This document shows, one piece after another, positions 24,823-36,478 of a stretch of 64,000 bases of DNA; position 1 is the first letter of the stretch; each line of letters opens with the position of its first letter. The notes under the pieces are model-generated. The model saw only the letters and a program-made list of their open reading frames with translations. It was not told the origin of the DNA and searched no databases. The stretch covers positions 1,529,736 to 1,593,735 of the forward strand of contig JAJEKV010000109.1 in the NCBI GenBank assembly GCA_021234155.1, in the 5' to 3' direction. The position numbers and the translations under genes were made by a program. The DNA comes from Isoetes taiwanensis. Its lineage: Eukaryota; Streptophyta; Lycopodiopsida; Isoetales; Isoetaceae.

Positions 24823-25043
24823 ATATAAAGCGGTTTGTTTTTTTTTCGTCCGCCTAAAAACAATTCTAATATTCTCCCCGTCCCCAATCAATTTTGTTTA
24901 ATTTTGTTTCTGAAATTCGAGAACCACGTGTGCGGCAAGATGGACCGGGCATTCTTCTTCTCCCTGTCGTCAACGAAAAACCGTGGCTACAGGTCAGCCA
25001 TAAATTTTTTGTTGCCATAGCTTGCTGCCACGAGCAGAATCTC

Positions 25044-25048
25044 ATAGC
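25044..25048. repeat. left target-site duplication of the Copia element
   Basis: ATAGC here equals ATAGC at 30289-30293, immediately outside the two LTR ends. Confidence 0.9.
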
Positions 25049-25405
25049 TGTTGGAATATAAATATGCTGACTAAGCATAATGAGCTGAAACAAAGAAGTG
25101 GTTCAAAGACTTAGCACACACAGTGCCGAGAAGGTGCCGAAATGTATGTAGAAGCGAGACTTTGTCGAAGATCGAAAACACCGACCCTAAATCGCCGTCA
25201 GAATTAATGGGCGGTGGTTAAACGGTAGACTACTATTCTTAGTCTCACCAGTTGTATATATTGATTGTACGTTATGTACTATGTAATGCTCAGAAGTAGA
25301 GATTGTATTTCCTATTGCTTTTCAAAATAGAGTTGTTCTTGTCTTCTATTCTATCTCTTGAGTCGATCTTGCGGGGTTTGTGCTGGTTTTGCACTAGTTC
25401 TATCA
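25049..25405 (+). repeat. 5' LTR of the Copia element
   Basis: A 357-bp repeat starting TGTTGGAATATAAATATG and ending TTCTATCA, the canonical TG...CA. It contains a TATATATTG promoter-like word near 25255. It matches the 3' LTR closely over its last 200 bases but poorly over bases about 40-150. Confidence 0.95.
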
Positions 25406-25417
25406 TGGTATCAGACG
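25406..25417 (+). promoter_or_regulatory. primer-binding site, initiator tRNA-Met type
   Basis: TGGTATCAGA directly follows the 5' LTR and is complementary to the 3' end of plant initiator tRNA-Met, the usual minus-strand primer of Copia elements. Confidence 0.9.
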
Positions 25418-25719
25418 CTTTCTTGAGGGAAGAATAGAGCAAGCTATTGGAGAAGCATCCAAATTGGATTGGCCATCGCTCTTTGGTCGAGATTTGGTGG
25501 TGGAAACTCTCATTTGCAAAGATTGGAGAAGATTCTTGCTTTTGGCCCGGAGGAAGTGTTTTGGAAGAGTGATTCGATTTTCCAAAGAAGTTCGTGTGAG
25601 ATCGAAGTTTTCCAAGATCTTTTTGGCGACAAAATTCAAGATTCAACTTTTCTAGTGGGTGCTTTGTTTGGTGACCAAATTTGTTTTCTCAACCATCTTT
25701 TTTATGCCGAAAGCGAGAA

Positions 25720-26460
25720 ATTCATGGATCCATTCAAGTTCTCACAGAATGCAAAAGCTCACTAATAATAATTACCATGCTTGGAAGAAGTTCATGGTGA
25801 ATTATTTGATATTTAGTGACATGGGAGCTGTTTGATGAAGACTTTATCAACACCAAGTCGCCAGAATCTTGGGGCGGGATAAACCGTAAAGCTTGTGCTC
25901 TTGTCAAAATGTTGGTGAAGAGACAATTGGTCATGAAATCAACCATTTTACTTGAAGTTTAAGGAGATGTGGTCTCATTTGGAGAAGTCTCTTGATAGCA
26001 AGGGTATGGCTACCCAAATGCTGATCCGAAACAAAATGAGACATGCCCAACTAGGAGACTTCAAATCATCCACAAAGATACCTTTACTCGAGATGAAGCA
26101 ATGGCGCTTGGATTACATGGCTGCTGGTGGAGTGATGTCTGAAAAACAGCTGATTCAAGATATCTTGGTTGGTCTTCCTCCTTCGTATGATATTATCTCT
26201 TCGAAGATCAGGTTCAAGGAGAAGATTGATATAGCCAAAGTAACCATTCTACTGCAATAAGAGGAGTTGGTGCAGAAGCAAAGGGATGGGAGAGTGGACC
26301 ATGCTAATTTTGTGTCTACTTCTCGGGCTGACACCAAGAAGAAGTTTGCTGATAGCAAAGACTCTAGGAAGTCAAAAAATGTGAAGTCTGAAGGTAAGAT
26401 ATCCAAGGAGTTCAAGTGCTGAAATTGTGGTGAAAAGGGTCACTACAGTTCGAATTGTAA
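25720..26460 (+). pseudogene. Copia gag (capsid and zinc knuckle), broken
   Basis: Typical gag words are readable: LTNNNYHAWKKFMVNYL near 25761, then WSHLEKSLDSKGMATQML, EMKQWRLDYMAAG and LVGLPPSYDIISSKIRF. The nucleic-acid-binding knuckle has the form C-x2-C-x4-H-x4-C at 26417-26458, but the residue after its first Cys is replaced by a TGA stop (26420-26422). Further stops occur at about 25829 (tandem TGA) and TAA 26258-26260. The protein would package element RNA in virus-like particles; this copy cannot make it intact. Confidence 0.9.
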
Positions 26461-26539
26461 GAAGGAGAAGAAAAGCTCAAAGGATAGTGACACGAGAAGC
26501 AAAGCAGCCAACTCTAAGAGAGAGACAAGTGATGTTGCG

Positions 26540-29500
26540 TGTGCCACTTTTGATGCTGAATACCTGAATCTTGCAGCAGCGGCCAGCACCCTACAAAAGG
26601 ACTGGATTTTGGACTCAGGAGCCACGGTTGATCTTACCGGAGATTCAGATGTGTTTTCTGAACTTGAACCTCGATCTGGAGGTGATGTGAAGATGGGTGA
26701 TGGATATTCTCTTCCTATCACAGGAAAGGGGATTGTAGCTTTTCAATTGCATGGACGTGATGTATTAGTAAGGTGAGGAATGTCATGTTTGCTCCCGGAT
26801 TACAGTCTAATATCATGTCTGCTGCTGAATTTGATAAAGCAGGTTCTCAGAATTGGTAAAGCCTATCTGCTCGGCAGGAATCCACTTGAAGGAATTGACT
26901 TGAAAAGTCTGCAGTTCATGGCACAGTGGACGCTGCAGAATGGCTTGTATGTCTTTGACGGTTCAGTTCATAAGACTGAACATGGTCTTGTATGTGCTGA
27001 TTTGACTGCTGAGCATCTGTGGCATGCTCGTTTTGGTCATGTTGGAGGCACTGCTGTACATGCTTTGTACAAGAACAAGATGGTTACATGTATTCCCTCT
27101 TTGAAATGTGTCAAGCTTGAGTGTGTTGCATGCCCATTTCGAAAAGCAACCTCAACAGCCTTTTCCGCAGCAGGCGATTCATCGAGCAATTTAACCTCTT
27201 GAGCTGCTGCATTCTGATTTGTGCTATATGCCTGATGTTTCGCTAGGTGGAAAGAGGTATTTCTTGACCCTGATTGATGATTTCAGTAGGTACACTTAGG
27301 TATATACTTTGCACTGCAAATCTGAGGTGTTTGGCAAGTTCAAGGCCTTCAAAGCAGCAGTCGAAAAGCAGACAGGGTTAGTAATAAAAAAGTTGAGAAG
27401 TGACAATGGAGGTGAATATGTTTCTAATGCCTTTGATGAGTTTCTCATGGAAGAAGGTATTGAAAGTCAGTTAATCATTCCTTATGCTCATCCACAAAAT
27501 GGTGTAGCTGAAAGGAGGAATAGATCTTTGCTTGATTTGGCAAGATCTATGATGAGTCACAAGCAACTGCCTGAATCTTTTTGGGGAGAAGCAGTAGTGA
27601 CAGCAGCATATTTGGCAAATAGATCGCCTACTAAGGCAGTCCAGGATGTGACTCCTTATGAAGCGTTTTGGAGAATGAAACCAGATGTGTCTCATTTGAG
27701 GGTGTTTGGATGCTTGGCTTATGCTTCCATACCTGCTGAGAAGCTGAAAAAGTATGGGAAGTTACATGACAGGGCTGTTAAAGCCATCTTCATTGGGTAT
27801 CCAGAAAATCAGAAAGGTTACAAGTTGTATGATCCTTCCAACAAGCAGGTTATTGTAAGCAGGTCAGTTCAGTTCGTTGAAGATGCTGTGTATGATGGTA
27901 TATCTTCCAGTGATTCTCCTGCAGTTCACAATGACAGCAGCTTGGATGTTGGAGATCTGATAGCAGCTGCTGGTAGACCTTTCTCTCCCTCTCTAGTGGT
28001 TTCTCCAGTAAACTCGCATTTGCTTGAAGAAGTGGCACGGAATGATCCCAATCCCACTCGCCCTATGGTCCATGAGCAGGTTGGTTACTTTCAGGGGGAG
28101 TCCAGCACACATGAAGGTACTGTAGCACCTGATCCAGCACCTGTTACAGAACCTATTGTAGCACCTGCTATACCTCCTGTTATTGAACCTAGGAGATCAG
28201 CACGTCTCAAGGAGAAACAAATTGTTGTAGAACCGGTTGCAGGACCTGTTGTCCCTGTTGTTGAACCTAGGAGATCAGCCCGTCTGATGGAGAAACAGGA
28301 GACGTCTAATGGATCATGTAACCTTGCCTTAATGGCAAAGGTCCAGGATCATGTTGATCCACAAACCTTTCATGAAGCAGCTAGTGATCCGCAGTGGCAG
28401 CATGCAATGGAAGAAGAATACTCTCAATTGCTGAAGCAAGGCACATGGGAATTGGTTGAACTCCCAGCTGATAAGCACGTTATTGGCTGTAAGTGGGTGT
28501 TTAGAACCAAATTTTATGCTGATGGGACAGTGTCAAAGCATAAAGCTAGACTTGTAGCTAAGGGTTTTGCACAGAAAAAAGGCCTAGATTATGATGAAGT
28601 CTTTGCTCCATAGCCAGAATGTCCACTATTAGATCAGTTATAGCTGTTGCTGCGATGAAAGGTTGGCCAATATTTCAAATGGACATTAAATCTGCTTTTT
28701 TGAATGGTGATTTGGAGGAAGAAGTCTATATGACTCAACCTCCAGGATTTGTTGTTCAAGGGAAGGGGCCGCTGGTTTGTCATTTGAAGAAAAGCATTTA
28801 TGGCTTGAAGCAGGCTCCAAGATGTTGGCATGCGAAAATTAATGCTTTCTTTCTTGAGCAGAAGTGCAGCAGACTCCAATCTTTATTACAAATCACATGA
28901 AGGCCGAATGTGCATTGTGGTTTTGTATGTTGATGATTTGATCATCACAGGAGATGCTGATGTGCTGATTTCTACATTGAAGTTGAAGTTATCTTCGTCC
29001 TTCGAGATGACTGACCTTGGCCTTATGCATTACTGTTTAGGTGTAGAAGTGTGGCAGCACTCAGATGGCATCTATCTTTCTCAGCAGAAATATATCAAAG
29101 AAATGTTACAGCAGTATCGTATGCAAGATTGCAAGGCTGTGGCAAGTCCTTTTGATCCAGGCACAAGGCTTGAGCTTGATTTCGATGGTGAGGAGTGTGA
29201 TCCCACACTCTATCGAAGCTTGGTAGGGGCGTTGATATATCTCACAGTCACTAGACCTGATATCTCTTTTGCTGTGGGAGTGCTGAGCAGATTCATGAGC
29301 AATCCCAGGCAGTCGCACTGGAAGGCTGCTAAAAGACTGCTGGCATATCTGAAGGGGACTTCACAGGAAGGTCTCTTTTATCAGAGGTCCTCTGATTTCC
29401 AGCTGAAAGTCTTTGTTGATGCAGATCATGCTAATTGTCATGATAGCAGGAGGTCCACAACAGGGATGGTCACGTTCATAGGGCCTAACGTGCTGACTTG

Positions 29501-29867
29501 GTTGTCCAAAAGACAGTCTACAGTGTCAATCAGCACCACGGAGGCAGAATTCAAAGCACTCAGTGTTGGGATGCAGGAATTGTTGTGGCTTAAACATTTG
29601 TGGACAGATCTGCAGGTACCTCCATCCTCGGCTGTTATATTGTGTGACAACACAAGTACCATCCATCTTGCCAAGGATGCTAAGTACCACCCAAAGACAA
29701 AACACCTTGACACCCACTTGTGTTTTGTCCGTGAGCAGATCCAAATGGGATCTTCTCAACTTGTTCATTGCTCCTCACAGGATCAGTTTGCTGATGGCTT
29801 TACCAAACCATTAGTTGGATCTAAGTTCGTCAATGTGAAGGAGAGCTTGGGCATGAAGAAATTGTAG
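26540..29867 (+). pseudogene. Copia pol: protease, integrase, RT, RNase H, broken
   Basis: Protease: WILDSGATVDLTGDS at about 26605, containing the DSGA active site. Integrase: HHCC-type HLWHARFGH...C..C near 27018; catalytic residues in LIDDFSRYT, LRSDNGGEYV and HPQNGVAERRNR. RT: VFRTKFYADGTVSKHKARLV, the YVDD catalytic box at 28925-28936, and SFAVGVLSRFMSNP. RNase H: FVDADHANCHDSRRSTTG, STTEAEFKAL and KHLDTHLCFVREQ, ending at TAG 29867. Breaks: frameshift near 26770; frameshift and stop at 27185-27300; a one-base loss at 28611, turning FAPVARMS into a stop; frameshift near 28868. From 28830 to the end the frame is intact. Confidence 0.93.
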
Positions 29868-29930
29868 CTGAAGGGAGAGAAGGATTGCCTTAGTTTCAGC
29901 TGATTTTCTTCTGCTTAGTCAGCAACATTT

Positions 29931-29939
29931 AAGGGAGAG
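29931..29939 (+). promoter_or_regulatory. polypurine tract
   Basis: AAGGGAGAG lies directly before the 3' LTR and would prime plus-strand DNA synthesis. Confidence 0.85.
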
Positions 29940-30288
29940 TGTTGGAATATAAATATGATGACTAAGCATAATGAGCTGAAACAGCAGTGGTTCAACACTT
30001 AGCACACAGGTGCTGAGAAGGTGCTGAAATGACCAGAAGGCAGCACTTTGTCAGCACTGAGCACCGACCCTAAATCAGTGCCGTAATTAATGGGCGGTGG
30101 TTAAACGGTAGACTACTATTCTTAGTCTCACCGGTTGTATATGTTGATTGTACGTTATGTACTATGCAATGCTCAGAAGTAGAGATTGTATTTCCTATTG
30201 CTTTTCTCAATAGAGTTGTTCTTGTCTTCTATTCTATCTCTTGAGTCGATCTTGCGGGGTTTGTGCTGGTTTTGCACTAGTTCTATCA
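29940..30288 (+). repeat. 3' LTR of the Copia element
   Basis: A 349-bp TG...CA repeat, followed by the target duplication ATAGC (30289-30293). It differs from the 5' LTR mainly in a block about 40-150 bases in, where it has CAGCA-containing words that the 5' copy lacks. Confidence 0.95.
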
Positions 30289-30556
30289 ATAGCTTGGGCT
30301 GCAAAAATCCATGATTGAACCCCGTTATATGGCTTTTGAACCATAGCTTGCTGCCAGGAAGAGCTGCTTTTTGAAGAGCTTTGTTTGTATGCTAGCAGCA
30401 CACATGTGACAGATTTTGCCTCTTTAGCCGTAGTTGCTTTAACTGTCTTGGTCAAAAGCATTCTGGAGAGCAATTCTTGACCCAATTACAAAATCCTGAG
30501 CTTGATTGATCAGAAGCTCTTGAAGATCTGAAACTTTTGCCTTGACTTTGTCATAG

Positions 30557-31090
30557 TTAGACTATCTCAATGATTCATGTTACAATATATAGATACCATA
30601 GAAGGTATTTTCTATGGAAAAAGTTGAAAAGCTAAATGTAGCTATGTTGCCTTTTTATAAAGGCACGCTGCCTTAGAATAGGCAGCCTCGCTAACACCCC
30701 ACCTGCGACTTTCGTCTTTCACCAAATAAGATATAGAAAAATATTGTGTCTAAGAAAGAAGACCAAATATTGCAACTCATAGATAATTTCCCCACCTGCA
30801 AATTTGGTCTTGCACTCGGATGAAAAAAACCTTTGGTGGTCACAAAGGAAAAAATCCGAGTGCTACAATCTTCTAATATCTATGCTTCTTCTCAAGGACA
30901 CCAAGAGCTTTAACATTGTCTTGATGTCTCTTTTCACCTAGAGGCTTAGTGAAAATGTCTGCAACCATAGCTATAGTTGGACAATATTCCAACTTAAGTA
31001 CGTGCTTTAAGCACAATTTCATTATTTTTGTACAAAACCTGAATTTTATGGACCATTTTTTAGATTCATACTTCAATAAAAAATTTTCAT
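30557..31090 (-). mobile_element. 3' end of a second Copia element (RNase H tail plus LTR)
   Basis: On the minus strand, 31094-30873 reads the end of a Copia RNase H: LKLEYCPTIAMVADIFTKPL then GEKRHQDNVKALGVL. Downstream come GGTGGGG (a polypurine-like tract) and an LTR start TGTTAGCGAGGCTGCC at 30696. The LTR has TTTATAAAAA about 40 bases in and may end near 30557 (AGTCTAAC), which would make it only about 140 bp. The rest of the element is missing; its break at about 31090 touches the DUF7869-like gene. Confidence 0.7.
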
Positions 31091-32300
31091 ACACTAACTA
31101 ATATCACCAGCGAGGGCTGCATATGCTTCAGCAACAGGCACTGGAATCTTGATAGTGTTCGGGAGCTTCTTCCTATTCGATGGAGCCCAAGCAAAGTCGA
31201 TTGTCTCCAATTCAATGCGATCACTAGCAGTTGTTGGCCTCCATCTTTTCTTCCAACAGTTAACATAATTGGTTGGGTACACTTGGTTCCTCACGGGGAC
31301 AGGCTCCCACCAACGGACTGTCTCAAAATTCTCCTTCTTATCATCCATTTGGGGCTCCTCCATGGCGTATCCTAACCATGTGAGACACAACACGTCATCA
31401 GGATGTGTCATAATGAACATATCCTTCTTCACATCCTTGAATGGATTGAATTCTGGTATGGGTTTGTCCTTCAACGGTCCCACGTATGGAGGAGTGACGC
31501 TTGCAATTGTCCACTATTGCAACCATTTCTGGTAGCTGAGCTCGTTCTTGCCTAGTGCATAGCCAGAAGTCCTCGTAAGTGCCCTCCGTGCACGAAATCT
31601 TCCCTGGCTCCTGTAAAAGACCCATCCAATACTCAATTGTTGGCTGTTTCTAGGGTGCCCTTCTTGCTTGTGGAGATTGCAAACCAATGAAGGATATGCT
31701 TATGGATGCTGTTTCGCAACTGGCCAAGGTCTTTTATCGATGCCTTCGGTGGAAGCAGCTTAGGGCTTCCAGTTGGCATCATGGGCTTCCTTCCACATTT
31801 TTATACCACCTGTAGGTAGCCAATCCAAGAAGCACAGACGGGTTTTGTAATACATGACAGGCCACTCACCATTCATTGCAAATTTGAATGTCAGGGGGGT
31901 GGTGTGGCCAGTCAATCTATCATTGCTGTCGGGTATGTACCCTTCTATAAACCCCTTCCAATCTGGCACTTTATCAACAATATAGGGTACAGGTGCATTC
32001 AGATAGCATGTGTGGAACTCATACAATAATTCGGGCATGGTCAGCACTTCGGCCTTCTTTAGAGTAGAGGAGAAGTTGCCAAACAAAGCATCAATGTCCT
32101 CGTGTATATGTCCAGGCATCATGAAACCCAACTCTATCTCCTCGAACACACCAAGATATACTAGGTATGAAAGATACGAGAATACATACCTGTTTTTGTT
32201 TTGACCTGAAGCATTGTCCAGTTGCAGCATCAGTGTTGGGGGAGGGGCTTGAAAGAAGGTCCCTCTAATCTAGGCAAGCTTACAGGGATGTTGCTATTGG

Positions 32301-32362
32301 TGAGTGCCGATTTTGATGTGAGTGCCGATTTTGATGTGAGTGCCGATTTTGATATAAGTGCC
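32301..32362. repeat. 18-bp tandem repeat inside DUF7869-like copy 1
   Basis: TGAGTGCCGATTTTGATG is repeated three times, with a partial fourth. On the minus strand it encodes SALTSK hexapeptide repeats, absent from copy 2. Confidence 0.92.
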
Positions 32363-33237
32363 GCATTGTTACGCAAGGAAGTTACCCAGGCTGGAGCTGA
32401 TGTTTCCAGCACTGTAAGATGGCCTCCTGGATACTCATGAACCATCTCGAGCCTTTTCAAGATGCTATTCAAAGAACCTACATGGAAGTTCGAGTCATCT
32501 GGCCATAGATCCAAAGCAAAATTTTCATAGCTTCCCCTCCCATGGCCATGAGTGAGAGCACCCGTCGATGATGTTTTGAGTTTATCTTGTCTCCAAAGGG
32601 GCTTCACTGATTGCTGCAATTTTGGAATCATTGTCTTCGCCTGGTCCATCTTGTCATGAATAATACAAACATAGTCTTTAGGATACCTATGGGAATATAA
32701 TCTCCACGACCAATACTGGGTGCGACAGGAGGCTTGCTCCAATTTGTGTGCTCTCCTCTGGTCATGCAATATCCTCCTTTCTGCCTCATCCTTTGTCTTC
32801 AACAGCTTCGTACGAATGACCTCGCATGTATCACATTTAGAGAACGGAATTTTTTTTGCGATACTGACATCCCTAAAGCTCCTTTTCCATGTTCTATGAA
32901 ACCCCGGTGGCGAGACTTTCTTGTCTGTTAGTGCCATAACTTCTACATTCACCTCATCTAGGATGTTTGTTTTCGTAAACATTGTAGGCAACTTCCTAAC
33001 GTTTTTCCGGATGCCATCTTCATTCCTCCGACTACAGTGAGGCAAGGATTCGCAATTCTCCCTTATGAACATGGAGAAAACAGCCTCGGATGCTAAGGTG
33101 GATGCACGAGGCTTCATACTACCACAATTGACGTGCTCTGCTTTGCGAGCACCCTCTATATATTGTGCTTTCTATTTCAGATACCCTGACTTTGAGATTC
33201 CCAGCCCAAGGTACCAGGCTCTCTCATAGACTAGCCT

Positions 33238-33796
33238 GCCATTAGAGGTAATTTGAGATCTCATTTTGTCCCATTAAGGGATGCTTAAAAAGCCACATCA
33301 GCTTTTTAAACTGTCCAATAAGAGAAGAGCTCCAGTGTATTTTATTCCAGTATTATGTGGCAGCAGTAATTAATGCAGTTCTAACTAACTTTTGCAGTGT
33401 CATTTTTCAACTATAACTTTTGATCAAAAACTCCGATTCGAACACTATTTGTGGCAATGGATTCGTCTCCTCAAGATCTTTCTAATGACAACCCATTGTT
33501 ATATCTTTTGGGATGTAAATATCTAAGAAAAGAGCAAAAAACCATATTTTTTAAGGTTAACACATATGGCTTGTATTGAAATACATCATAACCATATATC
33601 ACTTGAAAGATCTTTTCATTCTGCATCTAATGCAACAAACGCCGCAGCATTTTCATGAGTAGATCAAAAGTTATAGGGAAAAACGACAAAGAATGAAGTT
33701 GTTAATGCTGCATTAATTGCAGTTTGATGTAGAGTACTCATTCTATTGGAGGATTCTTAAGGGGACAAAAGGAGATCTCAAATTACCTCTAATGTA
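33238..33796. mobile_element. MITE of about 555 bp inserted in DUF7869-like copy 1
   Basis: The ends CATTAGAGGTAATTTGAG and its inverse match for about 23 bases, and TTTTGTCCC and TTAAG extend the inverted similarity to about 45. Inside there is further inverted matching (GCAGTAATTAATGCAG against CTGCAATTAATGCAG). Coding similarity to copy 2 continues on both sides, showing it is a later insertion. The target duplication is unclear: TA or TTA/TAA. Confidence 0.8.
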
Positions 33797-34834
33797 TGCG
33801 ACACAAGATGATCCACTCGACGGCCTTTCATGTTGTTCCCGAGCATGTCATACACAAATGTTACCCTGTCACTAGACTTCATTGCATAGAATTCCTTGCG
33901 CATGTTGATGACTTGATTATGTGAGAACTTTGCACACCACCTATGTTTGCAACACAACGTCATTCGATATTTCAAAATAGCCTCCCTAGTGCTAAGGCAT
34001 TCAATCTTAGGCTGTCTCAGGAACCGCCTGCACTGACGGGAGTGGAAAGTGTGGGCGGCCGCCCACATTGGGCACATAATGGAGTAGGGATCCTCAAATG
34101 GGGGGCTGCTGGAGATTCTAAGACCGTGACTCCTCAGAGTGGGCGGGTCATCAATTTGTATCAAGACTTGACCGAAAAGCCGAACCCGCAATCTTAGAAG
34201 CAAAGCAGCGGAATTGGCGTGCCAAGCAGCAGGCGCTTTCTTCAAAGCTAGACCATTGAGGAAGAGGTAGCTCAATCAATTCAACAAGATATAGTATACA
34301 TAGCTCCATCTTGAGTCTATATAACTAGTAAGCATGGAAGCACACAACTTGAAATCCATGTTATGACAGCAGTAAAAAACATGCATTTTCAAAAAAATGT
34401 TTTACTAGTTGAGCTAACATGAATTCGAACTCAAGCAAGACTGCCAAAATTATAGATCTACATTTTTGAAGAATAATTACCTTGGGAGTGAGGTGCATCA
34501 CGTAAGTTCTTCGATGAACTATATTAAAGTAGGCGCTGAAGAGTGATTGATTCAAATGCAGAAAGCAATTGACGCAATCTGGTGGGAATTACTCCGCAAA
34601 TTCAAATTCGGATTTCAAATTCCCCCCCATTTATGTTTATTTAATAAAGGACAATGTTTGTTAATGTTATTTGGGACACGTGCGCAAAGTCATTATCTCT
34701 AGCGCATGTGTGTATATTCAAAATTTTTAGAATTTCAAATTTGAATTGTGGACCTAGGGTCCACCAGCCCCTCTTCATAATTTTTAAATAAGGATTGCCA
34801 TGTGGCGCCTTGCTATTCATGGACGCATGATTGC

Positions 34835-34964
34835 CACGTGGTGTCCCAGCTTCTTGGGAAGCACAGCGGCTGCCCGTTATTTATGGACTACAGCGGTCCA
34901 TTCTAACAGGAATTCGATACTTGTCCTTAGCCAGTGCGACCTCGGTGCATTCCCTATTTATAAG
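34835..34964 (+). promoter_or_regulatory. G-box and TATA-like word upstream of the URGT hairpin
   Basis: CACGTG at 34835-34840 (GCCACGTGG) and TATTTATAAG at 34955-34964 lie 110-240 bases left of the left hairpin arm, in promoter-like spacing. If used, transcription would run through both arms. Confidence 0.4.
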
Positions 34965-35073
34965 TATTCTTTTTTCTGGATAGCCGCATTTTCAACAGTT
35001 CCAAGCTCCGCCTCCGAAGAAGACGCTTTGCTATCACTAGCATCTACGACAAGGCGCCCATCCATATCAAGGC

Positions 35074-36478
35074 ATCCCAACACTGATAATCAAGATACAA
35101 TGCTTAACTTTGTATCACTTGGGTACCGTATCTTATCAAATACAATTTCAAGAATACAAGGTACTAGAATCATGCTGAGTCTTGCTATTCGATAAAATTT
35201 AACAGAGTTCCACATTAGGCTGACATTCATGTCAACAATGGAGAAATGGGCACAGAGTGCAAATTTTATGAGGAAAAACATTGGCAAATGAAATGGCTAA
35301 ATATATATCAAGATTTTGAGCACCTGTGTCATAAGGGTTACCATTGCAAAGTGAAGATCAGTTAATTTTATAGCAAAGTTGAAACCGTAATTCTCCAAGA
35401 GATGCTTATTAACCATAATAATTCCAACTGATATGGCAGCGTTGAATGCCCATGCACCTACATCTCCAACTGCCTTGGGATCTACTTTGCTTGAGGGGCC
35501 ATTGCAACAATGAACTAACAAACTAAAATTTTTCGATCCAAACTACTTTATCTCAATCTATTAGACATGTCAAAATAGGAAATTATAATTTGAGTTGTAC
35601 CTCCTCTACGAGTTCGATTTCCAAACACCCTATTTGGGACCAATTTCAAGCATATTGGACCTGCTCTTCAAGCTAGACATTCTTGGAAACCACCACATTT
35701 TGTCTAACAAAAATGTTGTGTTGTGAGGAAATAAACATGAACCCTGTAATCTTTGGGCATTGGATGATGAAATGTTGGTGCATCCAACATTTGATCATCC
35801 AATGCCCAAAGATCACAAAGGGTTTAGGTTTATTTCCTCGCAACATTTTTGTTCTAGACAAAATGTGGTGGTTTCTAAGAATGTGTGGCTTGAAGAGCAG
35901 GCCCAATATGCTTGAAATTGGCCCCAAGAAGGGAGCTTGAGAACTCGGACTCGTAGAGGAGGCATTGGTTACAACTCAAATTACAATTTTCTATTTTGAC
36001 ATGTTCAATAGAATGAAATGAAGTAGTTTGGATCGAAAATTTTTGATTTGTTAGTTCAGTTTTGTAACAGCCCCCTCAAGCAAAGCAGAGCGCAAGGCAG
36101 TTGGAGGTCTAGGTGCCGTTGCCACATCAGTTGGAATTATTATGGTCAATAAGCAGCTCATGGAGAACCACGGTTTCAGCTTTGCTACAACATTAACTGG
36201 TCTTCACTTTGCAATGACAATCCTTATGATACTGGAGCTCAGATTCTTGATATATATTTAGCCATTTCATTTGCTAATGTCTGGCCTCATAAAATTTGCA
36301 CTTTGTACCAATTTCTCCATTGTTTGCATGAATGTCAGCCTAATGTGGAACTCTGTTATTTTATCAGATAGCAAGGCTCAGCATGATTCCAGTGTCTTGT
36401 ATTCTTGAAGTTGTGTTTGATAAGCTACAGTAGTCAAGTGATACAAAGTTACGCATCTTGATTATCAGTGTTGGGATA
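35074..36478. repeat. 1.4-kb inverted repeat (hairpin) made of a URGT gene piece
   Basis: The arms are about 35074-35775 and 35780-36478, meeting at a TGTTGGTGCATCCAACA centre. The outer part of each arm carries URGT coding sequence and the inner part non-coding sequence. By eye the arms are about 85-90% identical, with small indels; CCCAACACTGATAATCAAG and CAGAGTTCCACATTAGGCTG are shared exactly. Both arms include ATATATATCAAGA, so non-coding sequence was duplicated too. An RNA reading through it would form a long hairpin. Confidence 0.9.
35085..35512 (-). pseudogene. left-arm URGT fragment (UDP-sugar transporter)
   Basis: The minus strand reads [33 protein letters not shown] and LTDLHFAMVTLM. 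After a non-coding gap comes [17 protein letters not shown], then [20 protein letters not shown]. These match the plant UDP-rhamnose/UDP-galactose transporter family of Golgi nucleotide-sugar antiporters (drug/metabolite transporter fold). Only the first third of the family's length is present, with no start codon and no later exons. The piece between HFAM and SLMW looks like a partly retained intron. Confidence 0.8.

Larger units (their letters stand above)
25049..30288 (+). mobile_element. complete but inactive Ty1/Copia retrotransposon, 5.24 kb
   Basis: It has both LTRs, a primer-binding site, a polypurine tract and a perfect ATAGC target duplication. Protein order is gag, protease, integrase, reverse transcriptase, RNase H, which defines Copia. 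At least six stops or frameshifts break the polyprotein. The left flank CCATAGCTTGCTGCCA (about 25014) also occurs about 50 bases beyond the right end, so the element sits in or near a short host repeat. Confidence 0.96.
31094..34275 (-). pseudogene. DUF7869-like, transposase-like gene copy 1, split by a MITE
   Basis: Reading right to left: an N-terminal zinc-like segment CCKHRWCAKFSHNQ (about 33950), then RVTFVYDMLGNNMKGRRVDH. A MITE interrupts at 33796-33238. The frame then resumes: GRLVYERAWYLGLGISKSGY (stop after), a long frame 33117-32230 with PFSKCDTCEVIRTKL, VCIIHDKMDQAKTMIPKLQ and THGHG, then in a shifted frame MLQLDNASGQNKNRYVF and GHIHEDIDALFGNF (32230-31760), and a C-terminal WLGYAMEEP...WWEPV piece (31483-31094). 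The three acidic clusters (HDKMD, QLDN, HEDID) suggest an RNase-H-like DDE/D nuclease; that is inference. The name DUF7869 is from memory. At least three frame breaks. Confidence 0.72.

Noticed and set aside
25049-30288. Intact, autonomous Copia
   Set aside because: Stops and frameshifts in gag, integrase and RT leave only the last third of pol open.
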